Below are positions 41,302 to 50,452 of a DNA stretch of 64,000 nt, in pieces (within the stretch, counting starts at the first letter, position 1; the number at the start of each line of letters is the position of its first letter). The stretch is from positions 74,530 through 138,529 of the forward strand of contig NZ_LWBU01000347.1 of assembly GCF_001646665.1 (NCBI RefSeq), written 5' to 3'. Position numbers and translations under genes: made by a program. The stretch comes from Streptomyces noursei. GTDB taxonomy: Bacteria > Actinomycetota > Actinomycetes > Streptomycetales > Streptomycetaceae. Below the pieces are notes generated by a model, which was given only the letters and a program-made list of their open reading frames with translations, had not been told where the DNA came from and made no database searches.

Positions 41302-42357
41302 TTATGAATCGTCTTCGCCGGCCGTTTCCTGGGGCTCCGGTACGTAACGCAGCACGCCCCACATGCTGTGCTCCTCCGGGGCGTCCTGCGGGCCGGTGAC
41401 GCGGCAGCCGTCCAGGGCCTTGTGGAGGGCGTCGCCGTCCGTCCCGGAGCCGATGAGGACGAGCTGGGTGAGGCGCTGCGCGCCGGGCGGCCAGGGTTCC
41501 GGGTAGAAGCGGAGGAAACGGCCGACGGCGTGCAGGGTGTAGCGGTTGGCGGGGTCGAGTGCGCCGAAGTCGACGAAACCCTTGATCCGGTAGAGGCCGT
41601 CGGGGCGGGAGTCGAGGAAGTCCAGCAGCCGGCGGGGGTGCATCGGCTCGTCGGCGGTGAAGGAGACGGTGTCGTAGGCCGCGTGCGGGTGGGTGTCGTG
41701 CTCGTCCTCGCGCAGGTCGTCGAAGGAGAGCTGCCCTTCGATCTCGTCGTCCCGGCGCGTGGCACGGTCGAAGAGGAGCTCGGGGTCGACCCGGCCGTAC
41801 GCGGCGTCGACGACGGCGGCGCGCTCGGCGAGGCCTGCGACGGCCCTGTGGACGCGGCGCAGCTCGTCGTGGCCGACCCGGTCGGCCTTGTTGACGACGA
41901 CGAGGTCGGCGATGGCCAGGTGGCGGTCGGTCTCGGGGTGCCGGGCGCGGGTGGCGTCGAATTCGGCGGCGTCGACGACCTCGACGAGACCGCCGTACAC
42001 GACGCGCTGGTTGTCGCTGGCGAGGATCATGCGCACCAGTTCCCGCGGCTCGGCCAGGCCGCTCGCCTCGATGACGATGACGTCGAGGCGGGAGGAGGGC
42101 CGGGTGAGGACCTCCAGATAGGTGTCGAGCTCGCTCGCGTCGACGGCGCAGCACAGGCAGCCGTTGCCGAGGGAGACGGTCGAGCCGACCTGTCCGGCGA
42201 CGGTCATGGCGTCGATCTCGATCGAGCCGAAGTCGTTGACCATGACGCCGACGCGGGTGCCTCTGGCGCTGCGCAGCAGATGGTTGAGCAGGGTGGTCTT
42301 CCCCGATCCCAGGAAGCCCGCGAGGACGACGACGGGGATCTGCTGCACGCTGCTCAA
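41302..42357 (-). CDS. CobW/COG0523 family GTP-binding metallochaperone
   Basis: 351 residues. The P-loop is AGFLGSGKTTLLNH near the N-terminus. The metal-binding GCLCC motif (residues about 65-70), the Walker-B-like VIEASGLAEP and the guanine-specific NKAD follow. A CobW C-terminal domain ends the chain (GLYRIKGFVDFG). The acidic/His segment EDEHDTHPHAAYD may bind metal. Members deliver or manage zinc, cobalt or other metals; which one is unknown, and no Zur-like operator was recognised. TTG at 42357 is chosen because AAGGG lies 6 nt upstream; a GTG 9 nt later is possible. Confidence 0.88.
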   Translation of the reverse strand: MSSVQQIPVVVLAGFLGSGKTTLLNHLLRSARGTRVGVMVNDFGSIEIDAMTVAGQVGSTVSLGNGCLCCAVDASELDTYLEVLTRPSSRLDVIVIEASGLAEPRELVRMILASDNQRVVYGGLVEVVDAAEFDATRARHPETDRHLAIADLVVVNKADRVGHDELRRVHRAVAGLAERAAVVDAAYGRVDPELLFDRATRRDDEIEGQLSFDDLREDEHDTHPHAAYDTVSFTADEPMHPRRLLDFLDSRPDGLYRIKGFVDFGALDPANRYTLHAVGRFLRFYPEPWPPGAQRLTQLVLIGSGTDGDALHKALDGCRVTGPQDAPEEHSMWGVLRYVPEPQETAGEDDS

Positions 42358-42514
42358 GGGGCACCCTTCTCGGTCGGCTGTCGGTCGGCCCCGCCCGCGG
42401 GAGTCGCGCCCACGGCCGTCGGGCGGCCACCAGGATAGGCGCGCGGGGTGGCGCCGGTGGCGGTCGCCGGAGGCTCGGTGGGTGGTTGCCGGACGACTGC
42501 CGGGCGGCCGTCGG

Positions 42515-42547
42515 GCCGGACATTTCGTACGTGACGCCGGACATTTC
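42515..42547. repeat. two 12-bp direct repeats, 21 bp apart, upstream of the CitA-like kinase gene
   Basis: GCCGGACATTTC is found at 42515-42526 and 42536-42547. The 21-bp period (two helical turns) and the place 31 nt before the ATG fit an operator bound by a dimeric regulator, possibly the CitB-type protein encoded downstream. Confidence 0.75.
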
Positions 42548-42578
42548 CTCTGCGGCGGGGCTCCCTTACCGTTCCTGC

Positions 42579-44534
42579 ATGAGTCCCGCCCCGAGCCCGC
42601 CGCCCTCCCCCGCCCCCGCGCCGCGCTCACGCGGGCCGGCGGGGCGGCGCCGCCGGTTCGGCTGGCCGCAGCGGGTGTTCTCGCAGGTCCTGCTGATGCA
42701 GCTGGCCATCGTCGTGGGCGTGACGGTGCTGGCCACCGGCCTGTTCCTGGCGCCGCTCAGCGCCCAGCTCGACGACCAGGCGATGCGGCGCGCGCTGGCG
42801 ATCGCCGAGACGACCGCGTCGAGCCGGGTCGCCGAGGACCTGACACGTACGCCTCCGAGTGCCACCGGGCCGGTGCAGGCGGAGGCCGAACGGATCCGGA
42901 CGGCCACCGGCGCCGAGTACGTGGTGATCATGGACCGGCGCGGGGTGCGGTGGTCGCACCCCGACCCCGTACAGATCGGCAGGGTGGTCTCCACCGACCC
43001 GAGCGAAGCCCTCGCGGGCAGGGACGTGATGGAGATCGACGACGGCACGCTCGGCCGCTCGGCCCGCGGCAAGGTGGCGCTGCGGGACGCGGTGGGCGGG
43101 ATCGTCGGCGCGGTGTCCGTCGGCATCGAGTACGACAGCGTCCGCGCCCGGCTGCTGGCCGCGATCCCGGGCCTGCTGGCGTACGCGGGTGGCGCACTGG
43201 CCGTCGGGGCCCTGGCGGCGTACCTGATCTCCCGGCGGCTCCAGCGCCGGACCCATGACCTGGCGTTCTCGGACATCTCGGCGCTGCTCGCCGAGCGCGA
43301 GGCGATGCTGCACGGCATCCGTGAGGGCGTCGTGGCGCTGGACCGCGCCGGGCGGATCCGGCTGCTGAACGACGAGGCGCAGCGGCTGCTGGGCGTGGGC
43401 CCGGAGGCGGCGGGCCGGTCCCTGGAGGCCGCGCTCGGGCCGGGCCGTACGACGGACGTGCTGGCCGGCCGGGTGTCGGGCGAGGACCTGGTGACCGTGC
43501 GCGGACACCGGGTGCTGATCGCCAACCGGATGCCGACGGACGACGGGGGCGCCGTGGCGACGCTCCGCGACCGGACCGAGCTGGAGCGGCTGGGGCGCGA
43601 GCTGGACTCCACGCGCGGACTGATCGACGCGCTGCGGGCGCAGGACCACGAGCACGCCAACCGGATGCACACGCTGCTGGGCCTGCTGGAACTGGAGATG
43701 CACGAGCAGGCGGTGGAGTTCGTCACCGAGGTGGTGGGCGTGCACCGGGCGACGGCCGAGCAGGTCACCGAGAAAGTGCGCGATCCGCTGCTGGCCGCGC
43801 TCCTCGTGGGCAAGGCCACCGTGGCGGCGGAGCGCGGCGTCCCGCTGCGCCTGGCGCCGGGCACCTTGCTGCCGGACCGGCTGGTCGAGCCCCGCGAGCT
43901 GGTGACGGTGGTCGGCAACCTCGTCGACAACGCCGTCGACGCGGCGGCCGGGTCGGCGGAGCCCCTCGTGGAGGTCGAGCTGCGGGCGGAGGGCCGCACG
44001 GTCGTGCTGCGGGTCACCGACAGCGGGCCGGGCGTCCCGCCCGAGCGGCGGGAGCTGGTGTTCACCGAGGGGTGGTCCACCAAGGACCTCCCGGCGCACG
44101 GGGGCCGGCGCGGCCTGGGGCTGGCCATGGTGCGCCGTCTCGCGGAGCGCCAGGGCGGCACCGCGCGGGTGGCGCGGGCCCCGGGCGGCGGCGCCGCCTT
44201 CACCGTCGTCCTCCCCGAGGCCCTGGCGGATGCCGCCCCGGCCGGCGGGGACGCGGCTCGGTCGGCGGGTGCCGGTGGTGGCGCCGGGGGCGGTGACCCG
44301 GAGGAGTGGGGTACGCCGCCGGCGGCGCGGGGGCAGGTGGGCGCCCAGGGGCCCGCGGAAAGCGCAGGCGCCCCGGCGGTCGCCGGATCACCGCCGGCCC
44401 CGCACACGGGCGCTCAGCGGCCTTCCCGGGGCCCGGACGGCTCGGCCTGCCCGGCACCCGGCGCACCCGCGCCCGTACCTCCCGGCGAGACCCCCGCGCC
44501 GGAGTCGTCGACCGGGCGCGGAGGTGCGCGGTGA
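42579..44534 (+). CDS. CitA/DcuS-type sensor histidine kinase
   Basis: Membrane sensor of 651 residues. A proline-rich cytosolic start (1-25) precedes a first membrane helix (about 38-60). The extracytoplasmic PAS-like sensor domain (about 65-185) has the conserved YVVIMDRRGVRWSHPDPVQIG pattern and the usual RALAIAET start. A second helix, a cytosolic PAS domain (HGIREGVVALDRAGRI), a SpoOB/HisKA-like part with LRAQDHEHANRMHTLLGLLE and an HATPase domain (GNLVDNAVDAA, GLGLAMVRR) follow. A long low-complexity tail (about 545-651) is extra. Ligands of the family are citrate or C4-dicarboxylates; here unknown. It overlaps the regulator gene by 4 nt. Confidence 0.9.
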   Translation: MSPAPSPPPSPAPAPRSRGPAGRRRRFGWPQRVFSQVLLMQLAIVVGVTVLATGLFLAPLSAQLDDQAMRRALAIAETTASSRVAEDLTRTPPSATGPVQAEAERIRTATGAEYVVIMDRRGVRWSHPDPVQIGRVVSTDPSEALAGRDVMEIDDGTLGRSARGKVALRDAVGGIVGAVSVGIEYDSVRARLLAAIPGLLAYAGGALAVGALAAYLISRRLQRRTHDLAFSDISALLAEREAMLHGIREGVVALDRAGRIRLLNDEAQRLLGVGPEAAGRSLEAALGPGRTTDVLAGRVSGEDLVTVRGHRVLIANRMPTDDGGAVATLRDRTELERLGRELDSTRGLIDALRAQDHEHANRMHTLLGLLELEMHEQAVEFVTEVVGVHRATAEQVTEKVRDPLLAALLVGKATVAAERGVPLRLAPGTLLPDRLVEPRELVTVVGNLVDNAVDAAAGSAEPLVEVELRAEGRTVVLRVTDSGPGVPPERRELVFTEGWSTKDLPAHGGRRGLGLAMVRRLAERQGGTARVARAPGGGAAFTVVLPEALADAAPAGGDAARSAGAGGGAGGGDPEEWGTPPAARGQVGAQGPAESAGAPAVAGSPPAPHTGAQRPSRGPDGSACPAPGAPAPVPPGETPAPESSTGRGGAR

Positions 44535-45208
44535 TCAACGTGCTCGTCGTGGACGACGACGTACGGGTGGCGGAGATCAACGCCGCGTACGTGGCGAAGG
44601 TCCCGGGCTTCGCGGTCGTGGCGCTGGCCCACACGGCGGCGGAGGCGCTCGCCCGGGTCGAGGACTCAGCGGTGGACCTGATCCTGCTCGACCACTACCT
44701 GCCGGACGGCAACGGCCTGGCGGTCGTCCGCGAACTGCGCGGCCGCGGGCACCAGACCGACGTGATCATGGTGACGGCGGCCCGTGACGTGGCCACCGTC
44801 CAGGCGGCCCAGCGCCACGGTGCGCTCCAGTACCTGGTCAAGCCGTTCAACTTCGCGGGACTGCGCCCCAAGCTGGAGGCGTACGCGGCGCTGCGGCGCA
44901 CCCTCGACGGCGGGGGCGAGGCCGAACAGGCGGAGGTGGACCGGATCTTCGGCGCCCTGTCGGTGGGGTCCGGGGCGCCGGACCTGCCCAAGGGGCACTC
45001 CCCCACGACCGCCGAGCTGCTGCGCCAGGTACTGCTCGGCGCCGACGGCGCGCTGTCCGCTCAGGAGATCGCGGAACGGGCGGGGGTGAGCCGGCAGACG
45101 GCGCAGCGGTACCTGAAGCTGCTGGAGCGGACCGGCCGGGTGCGCCTGTCGCTGCGGTACGGCGAGACGGGCCGGCCGGAACACCGCTACGCCTGGGTCA
45201 CCTCGTGA
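44531..45208 (+). CDS. CitB/DcuR-type response regulator
   Basis: 225 residues. The receiver has VLVVDDDVRVAEINAAYV, the phospho-acceptor in LILLDHYLPDGNG and YLVKPFNFAGL. The C-terminal helix-turn-helix reads LSAQEIAERAGVSRQTAQRYLKLLERTG, as in the CitB family. GTG at 44531 overlaps the kinase stop (GTGA). It is convergent with the SSS transporter gene, whose acetate-type substrate would suit a carboxylate-sensing pair, though that link is only positional. Confidence 0.9.
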   Translation: MINVLVVDDDVRVAEINAAYVAKVPGFAVVALAHTAAEALARVEDSAVDLILLDHYLPDGNGLAVVRELRGRGHQTDVIMVTAARDVATVQAAQRHGALQYLVKPFNFAGLRPKLEAYAALRRTLDGGGEAEQAEVDRIFGALSVGSGAPDLPKGHSPTTAELLRQVLLGADGALSAQEIAERAGVSRQTAQRYLKLLERTGRVRLSLRYGETGRPEHRYAWVTS

Positions 45209-45288
45209 GCCGCCCGGCCGGCCACCGGGCCCGCTGCGCGCCGTCCCGCCCGGCCACCGGCCCGGCTCCCGGGCCGCGGACTCGCCCG

Positions 45289-46884
45289 TCAGGCCGCGCC
45301 CGCGCCCGTCAGTGCGCGTACCTCCGTCTCGGCATGCCGGGCCTCGTCCGGGGCCTCGGGCGAGGTGACCGTGCCGAGCCAGCCGGCGAGGAAGCCCAGC
45401 GGGATGGAGACCATGCCGGGGTTCTCCAGCGGGAACAGCTGGAAGTCCATTCCGGGGAAGAGCGCCCCGGGGCTGCCCGACACGACCGGTGAGAGCAGCA
45501 CCAGCAGCACCGCCGGGACGAGCCCGCCGTACACCGACCAGACCGCACCGCGTGTGGTGAAGTTCCGCCAGAACAGGGAGTACAGCAGCACCGGCAGGTT
45601 CGCGGACGCGGCGACCGCGAAGGCCAGCCCGACCAGGAAGGCGACGTTCATGTCCTGGGCCAGCAGCCCGAGGGCGATCGCGACCGCGCCGACCCCGACG
45701 GCCGCCATCCGCGCGACCGCGACCTCGGTGAACCGCCGCTTCCGGTGCGGCCGCCCGAGCGTGGCGTAGAGGTCGTGCGCGACCGAGACCGACGAGGCGA
45801 GGGTGATGCCCGCGACGACGGCCAGGATCGTGGCGAAGGCCACCGCGGCGACCACCGCGAACAGCACCGCTCCGCCGGTCGTGCCCGCTCCGCCGCCGAG
45901 GTCGAGGGCGAGCAGCGGCACGGCCGTGTTGCCGGCGGCGTTCGACGCCCGGACCTCCGTCGTGCCGACGATCGCGGCCGCGCCGAAGCCGAGGACGATC
46001 GTCATCAGGTAGAAGCTGCCGATGAGGCCGATGGCCCAGACGACCGAGCGGCGGGCGGCACGGGCGGTCGGCACGGTGTAGAACCGGGACAGGATGTGCG
46101 GCAGTCCCGCGGTCCCGAGGACCAGCGCCAGGCCCAGACTGATGAAGTCGAGGCGGGCGGTCCAGTCCCCGCCGTATCTGAGGCCGGGCGAGAGGAAGTC
46201 CTTGCCGTGGCCACTGCGTTCGGCGGCGGCGGTGAGCAGCTGGTCGACGTCGCCGTGGAAGCGCAGCAGGACCAGCACGGTGAGCGTGGCGGCTCCCGCC
46301 ATGAGCAGCACGGCCTTGACGATCTGGATCCAGGTGGTGGCCCGCATCCCGCCCAGCGACACGTAGATCACCATCAGCGCGCCCACGCCGATCACGGTCC
46401 AGGAGCGGGCGGCCGCGCTCGTGCCGCCCAGCAGCAGGGCGACCAGGCTGCCGGCTCCGACCATCTGCGCCACCAGGTAGAGGACGGACACGGCCACCGA
46501 GGAGGTGCCGGCGGCGATCCGCACCGGCCGCTCGCGCATCCGCGCCACGACCACGTCGGCGAGGGTGAACCGGCCGCAGTTGCGCACGAGTTCGGCGACC
46601 AGGAACAGGACCACCAGCCAGGCCACCAGGAAGCCGACCGAGTAGAGCATCCCGTCGTAGCCGAAGAGGGCGATCAGGCCGGAGATGCCGAGGAAGGACG
46701 CCGCGGACATGTAGTCGCCGGCGATGGCGAAGCCGTTCTCCATGGGCGAGAACAGCCGCCCCCCGGTGTAGAACTCCTCGGCCGATCCGCGCCGCCGACG
46801 GCCCGCCCAGGTGGTGATCGCCAAGGTGCCCGCGACGAACGCGGCGAACAGCAGGAGCGCCAGGGCCTGGTGGTCTCCGGTCAA
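45289..46884 (-). CDS. sodium:solute symporter, acetate permease (ActP)-like
   Basis: SSS-family transporter of 531 residues with about 13 hydrophobic segments. The start has AEEFYTGGRLFSPMENGFAIAGDYMSAASFLGI, the ActP/MctC-like signature, rather than that of proline or sugar symporters. The start is TTG at 46884, overlapping the upstream DUF485 stop by 4 nt (TTGA); no other start fits. A preceding DUF485 gene is the standard partner of acetate/monocarboxylate permeases (YjcH-ActP). The substrate is inferred. Confidence 0.88.
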   Translation of the reverse strand: MTGDHQALALLLFAAFVAGTLAITTWAGRRRRGSAEEFYTGGRLFSPMENGFAIAGDYMSAASFLGISGLIALFGYDGMLYSVGFLVAWLVVLFLVAELVRNCGRFTLADVVVARMRERPVRIAAGTSSVAVSVLYLVAQMVGAGSLVALLLGGTSAAARSWTVIGVGALMVIYVSLGGMRATTWIQIVKAVLLMAGAATLTVLVLLRFHGDVDQLLTAAAERSGHGKDFLSPGLRYGGDWTARLDFISLGLALVLGTAGLPHILSRFYTVPTARAARRSVVWAIGLIGSFYLMTIVLGFGAAAIVGTTEVRASNAAGNTAVPLLALDLGGGAGTTGGAVLFAVVAAVAFATILAVVAGITLASSVSVAHDLYATLGRPHRKRRFTEVAVARMAAVGVGAVAIALGLLAQDMNVAFLVGLAFAVAASANLPVLLYSLFWRNFTTRGAVWSVYGGLVPAVLLVLLSPVVSGSPGALFPGMDFQLFPLENPGMVSIPLGFLAGWLGTVTSPEAPDEARHAETEVRALTGAGAA

Positions 46885-47354
46885 CGTTCGGCCGCCCCTC
46901 TTGTCAGCTCCTGGGTGTCCCACCGCAGGTCGAGTGCGGCGCGGTCGCGGTACAGCCGGGCGTGGCGCGCGTACGCCCAGGTCAGTGCGAAGGTGGTGAG
47001 GAACTGTCCGAGTCCGGCGACCATCGCCACGTTCACCGCCCCCGCGACGGGGTGCGACATCAGGCGGGGCGCCGTGATGGCCGCCACCACGTAGGCCAGG
47101 TACCAGGCGAGGAACGCCAGGACGGCCGGTACGACGAACCGCCGGTAGCGGGCGCGTACTTCCTGGAAGGCGGCGCTGCGCTGCACCTCCAGGTAGATGT
47201 CGGCCGCGGCACGCCGCTGCTGCGGCGGCCGGGCCGGGCCGGGCACCGCCGGCGTCCCTCCGCCGTCGCCCTCGCCCCAGCCTGAGGCCAGCGCGTCGTA
47301 CCACGGGTCGTCGATCCGCGTGGTCGCGGCTTCGAGCCCTTCCCTGTTCTCCAC
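46881..47354 (-). CDS. DUF485 membrane protein, partner of the SSS permease
   Basis: 157 residues with a charged, proline-containing N-terminus (1-50). The DUF485 domain follows (about 55-140): RSAAFQEVRARYRRFVVPAVLAFL, then two membrane helices and WAYARHARLYRDR. YjcH-type proteins accompany acetate permeases. Start is GTG at 47354 with AAGGAGA about 8 nt upstream. It is translationally coupled to the permease through a 4-nt overlap. Confidence 0.87.
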   Translation of the reverse strand: MENREGLEAATTRIDDPWYDALASGWGEGDGGGTPAVPGPARPPQQRRAAADIYLEVQRSAAFQEVRARYRRFVVPAVLAFLAWYLAYVVAAITAPRLMSHPVAGAVNVAMVAGLGQFLTTFALTWAYARHARLYRDRAALDLRWDTQELTRGAAER

Positions 47355-47470
47355 CGGTCAACTCTCCTTGTCGGCGAACCGTTTCGGCCGCGTGCACAAG
47401 GATGGGCAGACCGGGCGGTTCCCGGACTCTTCTCTCCCTCACTTCACCCCATCAGGTGACGGAGACGCCC

Positions 47471-47508
47471 GGTGCCCCGGCTCCGTCCGTGCGGGGAGCC
47501 GGGGCACC
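47471..47508 (-). terminator. terminator of parE
   Basis: GGTGCCCCGGCTCC pairs perfectly (14 bp) with GGAGCCGGGGCACC, 11 nt after the parE stop. Confidence 0.85.
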
Positions 47509-47519
47509 GGGGAAGCGGA

Positions 47520-49637
47520 TCAGGCGTCGATGCGGGAGCGGTCCAGGGTCGCGGCGGAGCTGGTGATGAACTCCTTGCGCGGGGCCACGTCGTTGCCCAT
47601 CAGCAGGTCGAAGACCTGCTCGGCGCCTTCCAGGTCACCGATGTTGATCCGGCGCAGGGTGCGGTGCCGCGGGTCCATCGTGGTCTCCGCGAGCTGGTCG
47701 GCGTCCATTTCGCCCAGGCCCTTGTAGCGCTGGATGGAGTCCTTGTAGCGGACTCCCTTGCGCTGGAACTCCAGCAGCGTCTGGCGCAGTTCGTTGTCCG
47801 AATACGTGTAGACGTACTTGTCCTGGCCCTTCTTGGGCTGGACGAGCTCGATGCGGTGCAGCGGCGGTACGGCGGCGAAGACCCGGCCCGCCTCCACCAT
47901 CGGCCGCATGTAGCGCTGGAACAGCGTCAGCAGCAGGCAGCGGATGTGCGCGCCGTCGACATCGGCGTCCACCAGCAGGACGATCTTGCCGTACCGGGCC
48001 GCGTCGATGTCGAAGGTCCGGCCCGATCCGGCTCCTATGACCTGGATGATCGCACCGCACTCGGCGTTCTTGAGCATGTCCGAGACGGACGACTTCTGCA
48101 CGTTCAGGATCTTGCCGCGGATCGGCAGCAGGGCCTGGAACTCGCTGTTGCGGGCGAGCTTCGCCGTGCCCAGGGCCGAGTCGCCCTCGACGATGAAGAG
48201 TTCGCTGCGCTCCACGTCGTCGCTGCGGCAGTCGGCCAGCTTGGCGGGGAGCGAGGAGGACTCCAGGGCCGTCTTGCGGCGCTGCGCCTCCTTGTGCTGG
48301 CGGGCCGCGATCCGCGTGCGGGCGGCGGCAACGGCCTTCTCCAGCACCGCGCGGGCCTGGGCCTTGGCGTCGCGCTTGGTGGAGGTGAGGAAGGCCTTCA
48401 GCTCCTTGGCGACCACGTTGGCGACGATCCGGTTGGCCGCCGACGTGCCGAGGACCTCCTTGGTCTGGCCCTCGAACTGCGGCTCGGCGAGCCGCACGGT
48501 GACGACGGCGGTGAGGCCCTCCAGGGCGTCGTCCTTGACGATGTCGTCCTCGGCGACGCGCAGCAGCTTGCTGGAGCGCAGGACCTCGTTGACGGTCTTG
48601 GTGATCGCGCGCTCGAAGCCGGTGACGTGGGTGCCGCCCTTGGGGGTGGCGATGATGTTCACGAACGACTTGACGCTGGACTCGTACCCCGTCCCCCAGC
48701 GCAGGGCGACGTCCACGCCCAGTTCACGGGTGACCTCGGTGGGGGTCATGTGCCCGCGCTCGTCGAGCACCGGCACGGTCTCCTTGAAGGTGCCCTGGCC
48801 GGTCAGCCGCAGCACGTCGCAGACGGCCTTGTCCTGGGCCAGGTACTCGCAGAACTCGCTGATGCCGCCGTCGAAGCGGAACGTCTCCTCGCTCTTGCCC
48901 TCGCCCTCCAGGTCGCGCTCGTCACGGACGACGATGGTGAGGCCGGGCACCAGGAAGGCGGTCTGGCGGGCCCGCTGGTGCAGGTTCTCCAGGGAGAGCT
49001 TGGCGTCCTTGAGGAAGATCTGGCGGTCCGCCCAGTACCGGACGCGGGTGCCCGTGCGGGCCTTCGGCACGCGCTTGGTCTTCCGCAGCCCGTTGGCGGG
49101 GTCGAACGGGGCGTCCGGGCCGGACTCGGTGAAGATCCCCGGGACGCCGCGGCGGAAGCTGATGGCGTGGGTGGAGCTGCTGCGGTCGACCTCGACGTCG
49201 AGCCGGGCAGACAGCGCGTTCACCACGGAGGCGCCCACGCCGTGCAGGCCGCCGGAGGCGGCGTACGAGCCGCCGCCGAACTTGCCGCCGGCGTGCAGCT
49301 TGGTCATGACGACCTCGACGCCCGAGAGACCGGTCTTGGGCTCGACGTCCACGGGGATGCCGCGGCCGTTGTCCCGGACCTCCACCGAGCCGTCGTGGTG
49401 GAGGATCACCTCGATGTGGTCGCAGTAGCCGCCGAGAGCCTCGTCGACGGAGTTGTCGATGATCTCCCAGAGGCAGTGCATCAGGCCACGGCTGTCGGTG
49501 GACCCGATGTACATACCGGGCCGCTTGCGAACCGCCTCGAGCCCCTCAAGGACGAGCAGGTGCCGCGCGGTGTAGTTGGAACCGTCACGGTCTGCGGTCA
49601 GCAGCGCACTGGACGGCACGGACGTATCGGCGGTCAC
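47520..49637 (-). CDS. parE: DNA topoisomerase IV subunit B (gyrB-like)
   Basis: ATPase subunit of topoisomerase IV, 705 residues. The GHKL site has EIIDNSVDEALGG and GLHGVGASVVNALS. The TOPRIM domain has EGDSALGTAKLARN, LPIRGKILNVQK and the metal triad DADVDGAHIR. The C-terminal part ends IQRYKGLGEMDADQLAETTMDP. The IRGKILNV version and the pairing with a GyrA-box-free parC support topoisomerase IV rather than gyrase. GTG at 49637 is chosen because GAGGAG lies 9 nt upstream. A weak promoter (GTGACA-N18-TGTACC) is seen around 49710-49739. Confidence 0.93.
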   Translation of the reverse strand: MTADTSVPSSALLTADRDGSNYTARHLLVLEGLEAVRKRPGMYIGSTDSRGLMHCLWEIIDNSVDEALGGYCDHIEVILHHDGSVEVRDNGRGIPVDVEPKTGLSGVEVVMTKLHAGGKFGGGSYAASGGLHGVGASVVNALSARLDVEVDRSSSTHAISFRRGVPGIFTESGPDAPFDPANGLRKTKRVPKARTGTRVRYWADRQIFLKDAKLSLENLHQRARQTAFLVPGLTIVVRDERDLEGEGKSEETFRFDGGISEFCEYLAQDKAVCDVLRLTGQGTFKETVPVLDERGHMTPTEVTRELGVDVALRWGTGYESSVKSFVNIIATPKGGTHVTGFERAITKTVNEVLRSSKLLRVAEDDIVKDDALEGLTAVVTVRLAEPQFEGQTKEVLGTSAANRIVANVVAKELKAFLTSTKRDAKAQARAVLEKAVAAARTRIAARQHKEAQRRKTALESSSLPAKLADCRSDDVERSELFIVEGDSALGTAKLARNSEFQALLPIRGKILNVQKSSVSDMLKNAECGAIIQVIGAGSGRTFDIDAARYGKIVLLVDADVDGAHIRCLLLTLFQRYMRPMVEAGRVFAAVPPLHRIELVQPKKGQDKYVYTYSDNELRQTLLEFQRKGVRYKDSIQRYKGLGEMDADQLAETTMDPRHRTLRRINIGDLEGAEQVFDLLMGNDVAPRKEFITSSAATLDRSRIDA

Positions 49638-50077
49638 GCGGTTCGCTCCTCGCTGAATTTGGATGGTGGCCTGTGGGGGTAAAGGCCCGGCGTCTGTCAC
49701 CGGTCAGAGGGTACAGAGGCCTGGTAGAGCCGTTGTCACGCCACCCACGTGAAAACTCATGCTAGTCCAGAGTCGCAAGGGTGTTCGATCCCTCGATGGA
49801 GTGACGTGGACATCACGTTCCCTTCCAGGCATGAACCATTTAGGCTCCGGGCACGTCCTCATGAACAACCGGCAACCGCCGGGAGGGCTGAACGAGACTG
49901 AACGAGACAAGCAACGCGAAACCCGTAGAGCACAGCAATACGGCTCATTCGCCGCCAACCGGCAGCAGACAGCCTCCTTGGAAAAACTTTCAGGGAAAAG
50001 CCACGAGCGGGAACGTTTTCGGCCTGGTTGGATGTTGACCCTGGTACGACAGCTCGTCGAGCTAGAGAAGAGGCGAC
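49638..50077. other. intergenic region parE / DUF7455 gene
   Basis: 440 nt, less GC-rich than average. Elements seen: the parE promoter candidate near 49710-49739; an inverted repeat ACGTG-N5-CACGT at 49804-49818; a plus-strand TAGGCT -10-like hexamer near 49850 that would give a leader of about 220 nt; a 10-bp tandem repeat (TGAACGAGAC twice, 49889-49908); and TTGACC at 50035-50040 close to the small gene. No coding gene is convincing here. Confidence 0.5.
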
Positions 50078-50305
50078 GTGACTACTGTTCTGACCCCCGC
50101 GAGCCCGCTGACGGCCGCCGACCGCTGCGACCGCTGCGGCGCCCAGGCATATCTGCGCGTCGTGCTGACCAGCGGTGGTGAACTGCTCTTCTGCGCCCAC
50201 CACGGGCGCAAGTTCGAGCCGGAACTCAAGAAGATCGCCGCGGAAATACAGGATGAGACGGACCGGCTCACCACCGTGCCGACCGCAGTCGATGAGGATC
50301 GCTGA
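50078..50305 (+). CDS. DUF7455 small zinc-ribbon protein
   Basis: 75-residue protein conserved in actinobacteria. A CxxC in ADRCDRCGAQAYLRVV and a second ligand pair CAHHGRK form a probable zinc ribbon, followed by a helix (EPELKKIAAEIQDETDRL). The function is unknown. GTG at 50078 is preceded by GAGG 5 nt upstream. It lies between the topoisomerase gene parE and the hrdB locus, as in other streptomycetes. A terminator follows. Confidence 0.85.
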   Translation: MTTVLTPASPLTAADRCDRCGAQAYLRVVLTSGGELLFCAHHGRKFEPELKKIAAEIQDETDRLTTVPTAVDEDR

Positions 50306-50349
50306 CACTCGCATCCACGACGAGCCAGGGGCCGGTCCAGGACCGGCCG

Positions 50350-50386
50350 ACGGGCGACCGTCCCTCCCGAGGGGCCGGTCGCCCGT
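50350..50386 (+). terminator. terminator of the DUF7455 gene
   Basis: ACGGGCGACC pairs perfectly with GGTCGCCCGT and is followed by TCTC. Confidence 0.75.
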
Positions 50387-50452
50387 TCTCATACCGTCGC
50401 CGGGCGAACCCGGCCGGTGACGCCCTTCCGGGCGCCCTCGCGCGGGCCGGAC

